Shown piece by piece: positions 24,788 through 34,020 of a stretch of DNA of 64,000 bases (the first letter of the stretch is position 1; each line of letters opens with the position of its first letter). The notes beneath the pieces are model-generated. The model was not told where the DNA came from and made no database searches. It worked only from the letters and a program-made list of their open reading frames with translations. Position numbers and translations under genes: made by a program. This DNA comes from Clostridia bacterium (GTDB lineage: Bacteria > Bacillota > Clostridia > Acetivibrionales > DSM-2933), in assembly GCA_026416815.1 (NCBI GenBank), contig JAOAEJ010000072.1, positions 142,688 to 206,687 on the forward strand. The letters run 5' to 3'.

Positions 24788-25918
24788 ATGAAAAGATTTT
24801 TACTGATTTTTATATTAACTACCTGCGTTTGTTATATAGCCATATACATGGCATTTTTAAGTGTACCGCTTAGCAGTGTGTTTAGTCAGCAGAAAGTTCC
24901 CGAGCCTAATGTCTATGCTAAAAAGGAGCAAGATTTACTAGGTTTTATTGAGAAACATTTGATTGGGAATGATGGTGGGATTGCTACAAACATTAATAAA
25001 CAAAGCCCGGATACCGATACCCTTTCGGAATCAGTAGGGCTGCTGATGAGCTACTGTGTAATAAGAGATAGAAAGGATCTCTTTGAAAAGGAGTACAACT
25101 TTCTTAAAGATTCACTTTTTGCAGAAGATAGGTATATTAAATGGAGAGTAGGCAAAAAGGATGTATCGTGCAATGCGGCTATTGATGATTTAAGAATAGC
25201 GAGAGCTTTGCTGGATGCCCATAATAAATGGGGTGTAAAAAAGTATGCCGATACAGCAGGATTTATACAGGAGGGTATTTATAATAGACAGGTTTCCGGC
25301 GGCAAGCTTCGAGAGTTTTATGACTGGAAAAGGGATGTAGCAAGAAAAAATATTCCCCTGTGTTATCTGGATATATATACTATGGATAGATTGAGTATTT
25401 TTAATGAAGGGTGGGGGGAGGCCGTGGACAATAGTTTAAAACTAATACAAAATGGTAGATTAGATAAAGGCTCACCCTTCTTTTATAAACATTTTAGTTA
25501 TGGTCCAAACCAGTATTTCCTTGATGAGGAATTCAACAAAACAAAAGGCTTATGCATTACGTATACACTGTATACTGTATTACATATGGCAGAATATAAT
25601 GAGAATACGGACTTTTTCACGGGCTGGCTGAAGCAAGAGATTGATAAAGGTAAGCTTTATGCATGGTATAACCCTCAAACCTTAAAACCTTCACAGAATA
25701 CCGAGAGTACAGCGGTATACGCGTTGGCTGCAGTATATGCCAGAAAAGTCGGGGAAAAAAGCTTGAGTAACAAACTGGTGGATAGAATGCTGCGTTTTAT
25801 GGTAACAGATGAAAGCTCTCCTTATTATGGAGGCTTTGGAGATGTGAAAAACAGTGATTTTTACTCCTTTGACAATCTTACAGCTCTGTGGGCCCTTGGA
25901 ATAGCAGGAGGGCAGTGA
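24788..25918 (+). CDS. Membrane-anchored GH8-like (alpha/alpha)6 glycosidase homologue
   Basis: A 376-aa protein with an N-terminal signal anchor (residues 2-25). Two segments match the active site of glycoside hydrolase family 8: LSESVGLLMSYCVIRDRKDLFEK, with the Glu that acts as acid in GH8, and NAAIDDLRIARALLDAHNKWG, equivalent to the TDGDLDIAYALL block. Overall similarity is distant, so it may be a family 8 enzyme, a relative with another polysaccharide substrate, or non-catalytic. ATG 24788 (MKRFLLIF) follows GGGGG; an upstream ATG at 24746 would put charged residues before the signal. Confidence 0.65.
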   Translation: MKRFLLIFILTTCVCYIAIYMAFLSVPLSSVFSQQKVPEPNVYAKKEQDLLGFIEKHLIGNDGGIATNINKQSPDTDTLSESVGLLMSYCVIRDRKDLFEKEYNFLKDSLFAEDRYIKWRVGKKDVSCNAAIDDLRIARALLDAHNKWGVKKYADTAGFIQEGIYNRQVSGGKLREFYDWKRDVARKNIPLCYLDIYTMDRLSIFNEGWGEAVDNSLKLIQNGRLDKGSPFFYKHFSYGPNQYFLDEEFNKTKGLCITYTLYTVLHMAEYNENTDFFTGWLKQEIDKGKLYAWYNPQTLKPSQNTESTAVYALAAVYARKVGEKSLSNKLVDRMLRFMVTDESSPYYGGFGDVKNSDFYSFDNLTALWALGIAGGQ

Positions 25919-25941
25919 AAATCGTATATATGGGAAAAACA

Positions 25942-25989
25942 ATACCTCTATCATCCTTACTGCTTTATTTGTAGGGAAGATAGAGGTAT
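25942..25989. terminator. Bidirectional terminator
   Basis: ATACCTCTATC (25942-25952) pairs perfectly with GATAGAGGTAT (25979-25989), with further pairing inside. TTTT follows on the plus strand and TTGTTTTTC on the minus strand. It separates the convergent GH8-like and ArsA-operon genes. Confidence 0.75.
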
Positions 25990-25992
25990 ATT

Positions 25993-26202
25993 TTAATCGA
26001 TAGATATGGATTTCAACTCCTTTTCGCAATTCTTTGAAGTCCCAGAGCTTACATAATCACTGGTTACCTCACTTACCACTCTAAACATTTTGAGCTGGAC
26101 ATCTTTAGCGTGCTTTTTTACATCAGGCGGGAGTCTATCGATAGCATAATCAAGTATTTTCAGCTTAAGTCTAAATAGTTCCTTTAAAATGAGTTCATCC
26201 AT
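25993..26202 (-). CDS. Small helical protein downstream of the ArsA-type ATPase
   Basis: A 69-aa, mostly helical, charged protein with no recognised domain. ATG 26202 has GGAGGTGA five bases upstream. That ribosome site lies over the end of the ATPase gene, whose stop codon begins two bases before this ATG, so the two are translationally coupled. A longer start at TTG 26217 lacks a site. Its tight coupling suggests a partner or regulator of the ATPase; no function can be named. Confidence 0.65.
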   Translation of the reverse strand: MDELILKELFRLKLKILDYAIDRLPPDVKKHAKDVQLKMFRVVSEVTSDYVSSGTSKNCEKELKSISID

Positions 26203-26203
26203 A

Positions 26204-27370
26204 TTACTCACCTCCAAATCGGATTTTCAAAATTTCGTCCTCAAATTTTGCTCCTCTAATAGAATAGTTTAATAAAGTCCTGGGTAATGTAATGCTCCTC
26301 TTGATATTACCTACTTTTATTATGAGTTCATCAGCCTTCTGGTTTAACGACAAATCTTTCTTATCTGTAAATGGCATAGATATGGACAAAATATATTCAT
26401 TCTTCTCCTTTGTAACTATTTGAGTCCTATTATTGAATTTTATCTCTACAGGGTTCTGGTCTCCGAAAACCTCACTGCCCATACGGGTTAGCATATCCAG
26501 TCCCACAATTTCATTTTCCAAAAGCGGCACATAGTAGATGGGGAGGGGCGAAAAGCTCTCGATTATCATGTCTTTATATTTTTTCTGTATGTCCTTCCAT
26601 ATTTTAAAATATTCATCGGTAACACTTTCAGGTATTACCCTGTTTACTACTATAGCATCTACGTTAAAGTCATATATATTGAGGTAAGTAAAGCTTCTCT
26701 GCGCTTCTTTAATAACCATTTTTTCTGGATTTACTACAATACGGATGCTGGTTACTTCTCTGTTGGAAAGAATCTGGCGCATTTCATCCAAATCATTGTA
26801 AATCTGTTCGATTTCACCCATAACGCTGTCTGGCGGCATAGGCACTCCAAGTAGAGGCTCTGCGATAGGCTTCATAATTTTCATTGCCTTTCTCTTAACA
26901 GGGAATAATTTATCCATCCACCAGCGAAGCATTTCAGGGAAGCTTAGCAGTGCCAGAGTTTCACCGGTTGGAGCACAGTCAATGATAATAACATCAAAGG
27001 TCTTTTCCTTGTAATATTTGAGAATGCGGAGCAAACTCAATAGATCTTCCATACCCGGGAACACAGTCAATTCTTCGGTTGTGATATCCTTAATTGCCTT
27101 GGCGGTAAAGAGCTTTGTCAGGTACTCCTGGACTTTTCCCCAGCCTTTCTCAACCTCATGTATCGAATCAATTTCCTGTGCCCAAAGATTTTTTTCAATT
27201 TCCATAGGTTCAGCCGACAGTTTGATATCGAGGGAATCTCCTAGGCTATGTGCAGGGTCGGTGCTAACTACGAGGGTTTTTAATCCCTGACGAGCGCTTT
27301 TTACAGCTGTAGAAGCCGCTACACTTGTTTTACCTACGCCACCTTTTCCGGTATAAAGAATAATTCTCAT
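26204..27370 (-). CDS. ArsA/Get3-type ATPase with C-terminal Hsp20-like domain
   Basis: A 388-aa SIMIBI ATPase. The deviant Walker A is GKGGVGKTS at residues 8-16, with switch regions DPAHSLGDSLD and IIDCAPTGETL. The last about 80 residues (from VEIKFNNRTQ) form an alpha-crystallin-like fold found in the ArsA_HSP20 group. The arsenite-binding cysteines of true ArsA are not evident and no arsB or arsR lies nearby, so a chaperone or protein-targeting role is more likely than arsenic export. ATG 27370 follows AGGAGG. Controlled by the operator at 27400-27422. Confidence 0.85.
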   Translation of the reverse strand: MRIILYTGKGGVGKTSVAASTAVKSARQGLKTLVVSTDPAHSLGDSLDIKLSAEPMEIEKNLWAQEIDSIHEVEKGWGKVQEYLTKLFTAKAIKDITTEELTVFPGMEDLLSLLRILKYYKEKTFDVIIIDCAPTGETLALLSFPEMLRWWMDKLFPVKRKAMKIMKPIAEPLLGVPMPPDSVMGEIEQIYNDLDEMRQILSNREVTSIRIVVNPEKMVIKEAQRSFTYLNIYDFNVDAIVVNRVIPESVTDEYFKIWKDIQKKYKDMIIESFSPLPIYYVPLLENEIVGLDMLTRMGSEVFGDQNPVEIKFNNRTQIVTKEKNEYILSISMPFTDKKDLSLNQKADELIIKVGNIKRSITLPRTLLNYSIRGAKFEDEILKIRFGGE

Positions 27371-27399
27371 AAAAACTACCTCCTATAATTTCAATTAAT

Positions 27400-27422
27400 G
27401 AATATTTCGAGAGTCGAAGTAT
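27400..27422. promoter_or_regulatory. MarR-type operator upstream of the ArsA-type gene
   Basis: A 23-base inverted repeat: AATATTTCGA, three bases, TCGAAGTATT, with one mismatch. The same 23-base pattern precedes the neighbouring MarR gene (27953-27979), so both are probably bound by that protein. It lies 30-52 bases upstream of the start codon, in the promoter region. Confidence 0.65.
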
Positions 27423-27435
27423 TTGTTTTATTTAA

Positions 27436-27454
27436 AGCCCGCGATTAACGGGCT
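27436..27454 (-). terminator. Short hairpin after the MarR gene
   Basis: AGCCCG and CGGGCT form six pairs with a seven-base loop directly after the marR stop. On the minus strand TTTAAAT follows. Weak terminator. Confidence 0.5.
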
Positions 27455-27455
27455 A

Positions 27456-27941
27456 TTAGTCAATTTCTATTTTACGTATTTGTTTTTTCTCGTCACTTTC
27501 ATTGGTTTTTCCAATCATTCTTTCATTAAGTATATCGAACACCTTAAAGAAAATTTTTCCCAAAAGCTGCCGCTCCTCTTCTGTAAGTGCGTCATAAATC
27601 AATTGCAGGTACTCATATATATTACTCTTAAGTTTATCTACCAGTTCCTGCCCATTATCGGTCAGCTTGATTACTACTATCCTTCTGTCCGACTCACTTC
27701 TTTCACGCTTGATATAGCCAGCCTTGACAAGCCTTTCTACAACTCCGGTAGCTGTGCTCATCGGTACACCTATATGCTCTGCAAGCTGGCTCATTATGAC
27801 TTCGCCATGCCTGTCGGTAAGCAGCATAGTAAAAATTTCCGACTTGGAGAGGGTGAGGTCAAGAGTAATCCATTCCTCAGGATAAAACAGTTTTTTTATA
27901 TTATCAAAAAATAAATCCGTAAGTGCGGTATAATCTAACAT
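27456..27941 (-). CDS. MarR-family transcriptional regulator
   Basis: A 161-aa winged-helix regulator. The helix-turn-helix region is EVIMSQLAEHIGVPMSTATGVVERLVKAGYIKR and the wing is ERSESDRRIVVIKLT. ATG 27941 follows CGGAGG. A perfect inverted repeat sits directly upstream and a matching one lies before the downstream ArsA-type gene; autoregulation and control of that operon are inferred. The ligand is unknown. Confidence 0.9.
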   Translation of the reverse strand: MLDYTALTDLFFDNIKKLFYPEEWITLDLTLSKSEIFTMLLTDRHGEVIMSQLAEHIGVPMSTATGVVERLVKAGYIKRERSESDRRIVVIKLTDNGQELVDKLKSNIYEYLQLIYDALTEEERQLLGKIFFKVFDILNERMIGKTNESDEKKQIRKIEID

Positions 27942-27952
27942 TATTCCTCCGT

Positions 27953-27979
27953 AGAATATTTCGGATAGTGAAATATTCT
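27953..27979. promoter_or_regulatory. Operator upstream of the MarR gene
   Basis: Perfect ten-base arms, AGAATATTTC (27953-27962) and GAAATATTCT (27970-27979), seven bases apart, lie just before the marR ribosome site. Confidence 0.7.
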
Positions 27980-28040
27980 ATAATAAGAATACTACTGTTT
28001 CATATAATTGTCAATAGTGGTATTAGAGCTTTTGTTGATA

Positions 28041-28841
28041 CTAATACCTGTCTACTGAAGGGAGATTAAAGATTCTCATAGCATTCCTGTATAAAACATT
28101 ATCTGCATCCTTTTCAGACAACTTAGTTCGAATAGCCGATATCATATCCAAGTACTTCTCGTAGGTATCTACACCATCAATGGGCGAGTCGGTGCCAAAA
28201 AGTATTTTTTCGCTTCCACACTCGCGGACAGCTTTGAGAACCGAGTCTATACTTACCCACGTGGTATCACCGTAAAGATTGGGAAGCTGCTTTATAAGCT
28301 TAATCGCACCTTCATTATCCGTTCCAAGGCCCATATGTACCATAATAAAATTAACGTCAGGGTAAGCCGTAGCTATACTATATACATGCTCACACAAAGA
28401 AATTTCTTCCGAAGCTGTATGTAAAGCAAAGGGTACATTTAGTTTGCGGGCAAGGTTTAAGTAGGGGACAAGCTTTTCATCAGTAAACCGCATTTTTGAA
28501 TGGTACTGATGAAATTTAAACCCTACGAAATGCTCCTTATTATTCACCATGAATTCTTCAATTTTACTGCTATAGCCTTCAAGGTGCGGCTTAATCCAAT
28601 AAAGCCCCTTAAGCTTGGCAGGATGCTGCTTTACAAAGTTTAATACCCTGGTATTTATGCTCTCCTGGCTTTTTTGAAAGTGGGGCGGAAGTTCATTCAG
28701 GTCGGAATCAAATTCAACACCTTCTACATTGGATACAATAGCAACACCAATATTATATCTATCCATTGAACGAATTACAATTTCTTCTGACATATCAAAC
28801 TTCATAATTGCCCCTATGTGTATATGGGAATCTAATATCAT
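28041..28841 (-). CDS. Amidohydrolase-superfamily metal-dependent hydrolase
   Basis: A 266-aa TIM-barrel hydrolase of the Amidohydrolase_2 type. The HxH metal motif is DSHIHIG at residues 4-10. Later ligands are visible as GFKFHQYHS, FALHTAS, MVHMG and GTDSP. The substrate cannot be deduced; relatives include decarboxylases and lactonases. ATG 28841 follows AGGAGG. It lies upstream of marR on the same strand, with 99 bases between that include the marR operator. Confidence 0.8.
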   Translation of the reverse strand: MILDSHIHIGAIMKFDMSEEIVIRSMDRYNIGVAIVSNVEGVEFDSDLNELPPHFQKSQESINTRVLNFVKQHPAKLKGLYWIKPHLEGYSSKIEEFMVNNKEHFVGFKFHQYHSKMRFTDEKLVPYLNLARKLNVPFALHTASEEISLCEHVYSIATAYPDVNFIMVHMGLGTDNEGAIKLIKQLPNLYGDTTWVSIDSVLKAVRECGSEKILFGTDSPIDGVDTYEKYLDMISAIRTKLSEKDADNVLYRNAMRIFNLPSVDRY

Positions 28842-28977
28842 TTTAAACCTCCTAAGAATCTAAAACATAATAATTATAATATCTTTGTCTCAATCTTCCT
28901 TCTTCAGTAAAGCCGATTTTTTTTGAAGCAGCTTCAGAGACTCAGTGCCTATACCCTTACCTAGGCGGCCTTTTTAT

Positions 28978-30087
28978 CTATGCGCCTTGCTGGAATCCAT
29001 CAATAATCTTTCCATCAAGGTTATATACCGTTACCGTTACCTTACTGCCCGTTATATCCACCACGGCGAAATGATATTGGGCAATTGGAGGTACATCAAC
29101 ATTCTTTTTACTTGTATACTTCGTATATAAGGGAGCACCGAAACTCCCGACAGTTAGCTGATAAATCTTCTTTGAAAACTTGAAATCAATACCCTGAAAC
29201 GTATCGTTAAAGGCTGAGTTAATATGCCTTCTAGTATAGTTGTGCTCATGGCCACAGAATACCATAGGTCCATTAGAACTATCAATTACCCTCCAAAGCT
29301 TATTGCGCTGAAGCCTATTGGCGTCAAGAGCACTGCCTACCTGTGAACCTGTAGGATAAGGCGGTTCATGCAAAAAGAACATATGATGCTGCTTGGTAGA
29401 GCTAATATTGGATTTAACCCAGTTTAGCTGCTTATTGCCTATGGTATGAGTTTCACCGGGGTGATTTGTGTTTAGCATAAAGAACCTGGTATTTCCTCGA
29501 TCAAAATAGTATACTGTTCTATTAAAGCCCTCAAGGAAATTTGCTTTAAACTCGCCAAATACTGCACTAAATGCCATTTCACCTTCAATGCCTGCCCTCA
29601 TTTCATGATTGCCAACACCGGGAAAAAAGAATTGTGAAGGATAGTATTCGGTTACTATCTTTTTAAAGTATTGCAGTTGAAGTTTAGTCCCGGCAAGTGT
29701 TTTTGCACCGTCACATAAATCCCCCGGCATAACTGCGAACTCCGGCTGTGGTGACAGCTGCTTGATTCTCTCCATGGTTTTCCTTACTGCCTTGGAATTG
29801 ACTCCATTATAGTCTCCCCGGCTATCCGCAAGGACAACGAAACGTAGCGTCTGAGGGGATGGACTGTGAGATGGCTGTGGAGATGTAAACGTGCTAGCCG
29901 TATTTTGAGGAGTAGGAGTACTAAGCTGTGATGAAGGATTTACAACTAGCGGCTGTAATGTATTTGATTTCGCCGGAAAAAATTTATATTTTTCCGAGTT
30001 TATATAAGAATACGAAAAGGTTATAAATGCAAAAACAGCTAGTACTGTACATAATATTATACCAAATCTTATAAGTTTCCTTGTCAC
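28978..30087 (-). CDS. Membrane-anchored calcineurin-like metallophosphoesterase
   Basis: A 369-aa protein starting at GTG 30087 (AGGAG 11 bases upstream). One N-terminal membrane segment (residues 5-27) is followed by a Pro/Ser/Thr linker (about 45-80). The phosphoesterase domain has all the motifs: DSRGD, GDLCDG, GNHE, HEPP and GHEHNY. The arrangement is that of purple acid phosphatase-like enzymes exposed outside the membrane. A natural substrate is not evident. Confidence 0.85.
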   Translation of the reverse strand: MTRKLIRFGIILCTVLAVFAFITFSYSYINSEKYKFFPAKSNTLQPLVVNPSSQLSTPTPQNTASTFTSPQPSHSPSPQTLRFVVLADSRGDYNGVNSKAVRKTMERIKQLSPQPEFAVMPGDLCDGAKTLAGTKLQLQYFKKIVTEYYPSQFFFPGVGNHEMRAGIEGEMAFSAVFGEFKANFLEGFNRTVYYFDRGNTRFFMLNTNHPGETHTIGNKQLNWVKSNISSTKQHHMFFLHEPPYPTGSQVGSALDANRLQRNKLWRVIDSSNGPMVFCGHEHNYTRRHINSAFNDTFQGIDFKFSKKIYQLTVGSFGAPLYTKYTSKKNVDVPPIAQYHFAVVDITGSKVTVTVYNLDGKIIDGFQQGA

Positions 30088-30190
30088 TTTTTAAGAACTC
30101 CTCTTTACATTAATTACTTATTGGCAATATAGTAGCACACAAATCAAAATCGATATAGGGATAGTACCTTGGAGGTAACTGCTTTTAATA

Positions 30191-31369
30191 TTATTTGATT
30201 TCCAAAAGAGCTATAGTAATGTCATCAGCAATTTTTGCGATGTTTTTTATGTCTGCAAACCCACATGCTTTGTCCAATACTCTATTTAAAACTATATTAG
30301 GTTCTGCGGGATCGTTTAATAATATATCCAGCAGCCTTTCCTCACCAAATTGTTCGTTTGCAGGATTTTTTAATTCTATGATACCGTCAGTATAAAAGAA
30401 AATTCTATCGCCATTTGATAACTTAGCTTGTTTATCTACATATCCTGGTGAATCCAGCCAATTGCTTATAGGAATACCCGGTGTTCTTAATAATTCAAAC
30501 CTGTCTTCGTTAAATATTATAGGGCTAACATTATGCCCAGCATTGGAATACATAATACTTTTATTCTCTGTATCTATAATTGCATAAAAAACCGTTATAT
30601 AAAGATCATGGTGGAGGTTGCTGTTGTTAAACTCCAGATATAATTCCTCCAAAGCAGCAGCCGGAGAAAGTAGTTTCTTGTTTATGGAAGAACGAAGAAA
30701 TACTGTAAGCATGGATGCCGATACTCCATGACCCGATACGTCAGCTATATAGATACCAATATGAGTTTGGTCAATTTTAAACACATCAAGGAAATCTCCC
30801 CCAAGTGCTTCACATGGTTTATAAATAAATGAAAAACTTATCTTGTCCTCCGGTAGTTCTTTTGGCAAGAGACTGCATTGAAGAGTTTTAGCAATATTCA
30901 AATCATTCTGGAGCTTCTTATTCTGTTCAAGAATTCTTTGCTGAAGCTGCTTCATGTGTGTAACATCCCGTAAAACTTCCACAGAGGCAAAAATTTCACC
31001 AGCTTCGTTTCTTACGGGAGAACTCATTACAGAAAAAAATCTGCCATTAATTATCTCCTCTTTTTCATAGGAATGACCGTCAAATACTGCCTTGCGTGAA
31101 ATACAGTTTTCGCACGGAGCACTTCTGCCCAAGACTGAATAACACTTTTGTCCCAGGGGAGCATTCTTTAAAGCTTCAGACATAGCTTTGTTCATGTAAA
31201 TTATGTTGCTATCCCGGTCAACAACCCTGACCCAATCAAACATACCGTCTATAATATCTTTTATAAACTGATTGCCTTCAGCTACAACCCTTGAATCTTC
31301 TACATTATTTGTTCCGCACATAGCGTACGACGACCTTTCTGAGTTTGATGTGAAAAAGGTACCAAACAC
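30191..31369 (-). CDS. PAS-domain PP2C (SpoIIE/RsbU-type) phosphatase
   Basis: About 376-392 aa. A PAS domain covers about residues 35-140; it holds CYSVLGRSAPCENCISRKAV, a Cys-rich loop that may bind a ligand or cluster. A coiled coil (140-165) leads to the PP2C domain, with metal motifs GGDFLDVF, ADVSGHGVSASM and FYTDGIIE. Such proteins dephosphorylate anti-anti-sigma factors in partner-switching control. The start is uncertain: GTG 31369 has a GGGA only one base away, and ATG 31321 is an alternative. No anti-sigma gene is adjacent. Confidence 0.82.
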   Translation of the reverse strand: MFGTFFTSNSERSSYAMCGTNNVEDSRVVAEGNQFIKDIIDGMFDWVRVVDRDSNIIYMNKAMSEALKNAPLGQKCYSVLGRSAPCENCISRKAVFDGHSYEKEEIINGRFFSVMSSPVRNEAGEIFASVEVLRDVTHMKQLQQRILEQNKKLQNDLNIAKTLQCSLLPKELPEDKISFSFIYKPCEALGGDFLDVFKIDQTHIGIYIADVSGHGVSASMLTVFLRSSINKKLLSPAAALEELYLEFNNSNLHHDLYITVFYAIIDTENKSIMYSNAGHNVSPIIFNEDRFELLRTPGIPISNWLDSPGYVDKQAKLSNGDRIFFYTDGIIELKNPANEQFGEERLLDILLNDPAEPNIVLNRVLDKACGFADIKNIAKIADDITIALLEIK

Positions 31370-31839
31370 TCCCTTGCTTCAAATCATAATAAAATACCTT
31401 TTGTTTAATAATATCAAAATCGGCAGGGTATATCAATTGATACTAGCTGGTGAATTTGTATAACTTAATAAAATAAACCTATCGGCAATTATGCTGACTA
31501 GGGATTTGTTTCGAAGAAATCATTAATGTAATGGAAATAAACTGCATATAAATATTATATATAAACTACATTCAGTGGTGTATTAGGAGGATACAAACTG
31601 AAGTAATTATTAGCTTTTTGCGGACGGGCAATATCAAGTGTAGTGTAATAAAAATACCAAAAACGGTAATAATATTTATACTAAGTAAAGAATTTATTTC
31701 CACTTTGAGTTCTACTTACTATAGCTACTAAAGCTATGGGCTTTAAAAATCATACCATTATATGAAACGAAGGATGGGTATGTATCTCTACTTGGTATTC
31801 TTAGGGCTAAAAATATTAATTTAAAATAGGAGACACATT
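31370..31839. other. Intergenic stretch without a recognised gene
   Basis: About 470 AT-rich bases between divergent genes. A good ribosome-like GGAGGATAC at 31588-31596 is not followed by a usable start. I see no repeat family member and no clear hairpin terminator. It must hold the promoters of the phosphatase gene and yyaC. Confidence 0.5.
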
Positions 31840-32445
31840 ATGTTTCTTAAACCATCACTGAGACAGGAATATATCAATGTGGACAGTTCATTGGCATTTA
31901 AAAACTTCACTGATACATTATACAGCATGATTTGCAAAGCAATAGATAACGGGTATAAATGCATTGTTTTTGTATGTATAGGTACCGATAGGTCTACTGG
32001 TGACAGTTTGGGACCACTCATAGGGTATAAAATAAACAATCTCAAATACAAAAATGTATATATTCATGGAACTCTAGAGAATCCTGTTCATGCCAAAAAC
32101 CTCGATGAGGTTATGAAACAAATCAATGAGCAGTATATAAAACCTTTTGTTGTAGCTATAGATGCCTGCCTCGGAAAAATGGACCATGTAGGCTATATAA
32201 CTATAGCGGAAGGTTCTATCAAGCCTGGATCAGGAGTAAATAAAGATCTTACGCCGGTAGGAGATATGAGTATAACAGGGATAGTTAACTTCGGCGGATT
32301 TATGGACTTTTTAGTCCTCCAAAACACAAGGTTAAGCATTGTTATGAAGATGGCGGACTTAATCTCTATGGGAATACGGTATGTAATGTGGAAACTGAAC
32401 ACTAATCCTCAAGCCACTACCCTATTTCACAGTATGGAAGCTTAG
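31840..32445 (+). CDS. yyaC: YyaC-family spore protease-like protein (DUF1256)
   Basis: A 201-aa protein of the YyaC family, related to the germination protease GPR and found only in spore formers. It contains [19 protein letters not shown] (residues about 46-64) and [17 protein letters not shown], the conserved acidic and Cys positions of the family. The role in B. subtilis is linked to sporulation but the substrate is unknown. ATG 31840 follows AGGAGACAC. Confidence 0.88.
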   Translation: MFLKPSLRQEYINVDSSLAFKNFTDTLYSMICKAIDNGYKCIVFVCIGTDRSTGDSLGPLIGYKINNLKYKNVYIHGTLENPVHAKNLDEVMKQINEQYIKPFVVAIDACLGKMDHVGYITIAEGSIKPGSGVNKDLTPVGDMSITGIVNFGGFMDFLVLQNTRLSIVMKMADLISMGIRYVMWKLNTNPQATTLFHSMEA

Positions 32446-32528
32446 GATTATATAGTATAATTGATTCTATAGCAGATAGCTGATGAGAACAAGAAAGAAT
32501 AGTTTTAACACAAATATGTCTACAAACA

Positions 32529-32652
32529 ATATAAATTGCAAAAAAGAATCTACAACAAAGTTTTCCCTAAATCTTTTTTGCAATTTGTTACCTTAAGTTA
32601 TATTGCAATAATCAAATTTTTCATTGTAATATCATTATAGCAATTTATATAG
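32529..32652. repeat. MITE-like element, family II, full copy in inverted orientation
   Basis: 124 bases. Module B comes first and module A second, the reverse complement of the copies at 18179 and 34759. Module A has two or three changed bases (TTGCAATAAT for TTGCGATAAT), which weakens its stem slightly. Confidence 0.85.
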
Positions 32653-32687
32653 AGCGTTAAGAGTAGCATATATAGGAATGGATTGGT

Positions 32688-33203
32688 ATGAAATATTTGC
32701 CAGATATTATAGATTATAATCTGAAGCTGCTGTTTGTAGGATTTAATCCGGGAATTAGGTCAGCGGAGACAGGGCACCACTATGCAGGTAAAAATAATGG
32801 ATTCTGGAAGCTTCTATTTGAGTCAGGACTGACACCCTATAAATTCACCCCTGAGGAAGATGTGAAACTTCTGCAGAACGGATTTGGATCTACAAATATA
32901 GTAAGCAGACCAACAAAAGGTGCAGCTGAAATCAGCAATACTGAATTTAAAGAAGGTGCACTTATTTTAAGAGAAAAGCTTAGCAGGTACAAGCCGGCGG
33001 TAGTGTGCTATGTTGGTATAGGAGTATATAGGATATTCGCTGGCATAAAGTCAGTAAAATGCGGACGGCAGGATTTAAGTGTGGTTGAAGGGGTTATTGA
33101 CTATGTGTGTAGCTCTCCCAGTGGACTAAACAGGATGCCGTATAACGAACAACTTCAGTGTTTTATAGGCTTGAGGGAGCTGTTAGGACAGCTGAATAGA
33201 TAG
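32688..33203 (+). CDS. mug: Mismatch-specific uracil/thymine DNA glycosylase (Mug/TDG family)
   Basis: A 171-aa family 2 uracil-DNA glycosylase. Motif 1 is VGFNPGIRSA (residues 17-26) with the catalytic-loop Asn; the motif 2 loop is SPSGLNR near residue 144, which inserts into the helix. It removes uracil or thymine from G mismatches and ethenocytosine. ATG 32688 has only a weak site (AATGGATTGGT) upstream. It is a single gene, followed by a terminator. Confidence 0.9.
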   Translation: MKYLPDIIDYNLKLLFVGFNPGIRSAETGHHYAGKNNGFWKLLFESGLTPYKFTPEEDVKLLQNGFGSTNIVSRPTKGAAEISNTEFKEGALILREKLSRYKPAVVCYVGIGVYRIFAGIKSVKCGRQDLSVVEGVIDYVCSSPSGLNRMPYNEQLQCFIGLRELLGQLNR

Positions 33204-33225
33204 TTAAATAGCCCCAGATTTATGA

Positions 33226-33276
33226 GAGTCAGGTTTTCGGATTAAAAAGTTTTCCGTAAATCAGACTTTTTTTGTT
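33226..33276 (+). terminator. Terminator after the glycosylase gene
   Basis: AGTC-x-GGTTT-x-CGGA pairs with TCCG-x-AAATC-x-GACT (33227-33275 overall), with two mismatches, and seven T's follow. Confidence 0.65.
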
Positions 33277-33381
33277 TCGCCGCTTATAATACTATAGATA
33301 ACCAAAAGTGCACTCCGACTAAAGAACATATTACAGCTGTAACAGTAAGTTAAATAAATTAAAATCTTGGGAGGTTTATTT

Positions 33382-33915
33382 ATGTACAGAAAAAATAATG
33401 CAATAATAGGGTTGATCTTTATAGCCCTTGGAGTTTTATTTCTATTAAAAAATCTGAATATATTTAATATTGATTTTGATTTTTTAGATATCGGTTTCCT
33501 GTTTAAATACTTTTGGCCTGCAATATTCCTTATGCTGCCGGGATTTTTAATGCATTCCGCCTTCTTTTCCGGTAAGAATAGTGACCCAGGCATACTTGTT
33601 CCCGGAGGGATTCTATTAACCATAGGCTTTACCTGTCAGGTATCAATGCTCTTCGGTATATGGCATGTAATGTGGCCTGGATTTATAGCTGCTGTAGCTG
33701 TTGGTTTGTTTGAGTTGTATCTGTTTGGTACCAGAGATAAGGCACTGCTTATTCCGGTAGGTATATTGGGAGGACTTTCGGCGATATTCTTCTTTACCAT
33801 TTCACTGCATGGGCTATTTGATTTTAGGTTTAGAGGTTTTATCATTCCACTTGCTCTTATAATTGTAGGTGCCTCAATAATGGCTAAAAACCGTCCCGGA
33901 AAAAATGATTTCTAA
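33382..33915 (+). CDS. DUF5668/LiaF-like small membrane protein
   Basis: A 177-aa protein with two repeats of short hydrophobic hairpins: IIGLIFIALGVLFLLKNLNIF, typical of the N-terminal domain of LiaF-type and DUF5668 proteins, and a second copy about residues 95-160. ATG 33382 (MYRKNN) follows GGGAGG. It may take part in cell-envelope stress sensing, as LiaF-like proteins do, but no two-component genes are nearby. Confidence 0.7.
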   Translation: MYRKNNAIIGLIFIALGVLFLLKNLNIFNIDFDFLDIGFLFKYFWPAIFLMLPGFLMHSAFFSGKNSDPGILVPGGILLTIGFTCQVSMLFGIWHVMWPGFIAAVAVGLFELYLFGTRDKALLIPVGILGGLSAIFFFTISLHGLFDFRFRGFIIPLALIIVGASIMAKNRPGKNDF

Positions 33916-34020
33916 GCAAATTTATACTCATTTGTCTTTAGGTACAGGGCAACATACTAATGCCAATGGAACAGTTTACCATAAGCTGCCATATAATATA
34001 ATAGGTATCATGTGCGGACT

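Noticed and set aside
26204..27370. Arsenite efflux ATPase (ArsA) as the function
   Set aside because: No arsenite-binding Cys pattern is evident, there is no arsB/arsR/arsD neighbour, and the C-terminal Hsp20-like domain points to another role.
31588..31620. Ribosome-like GGAGGATAC suggesting a small gene
   Set aside because: The next possible start reads into a stop within two codons in every frame.
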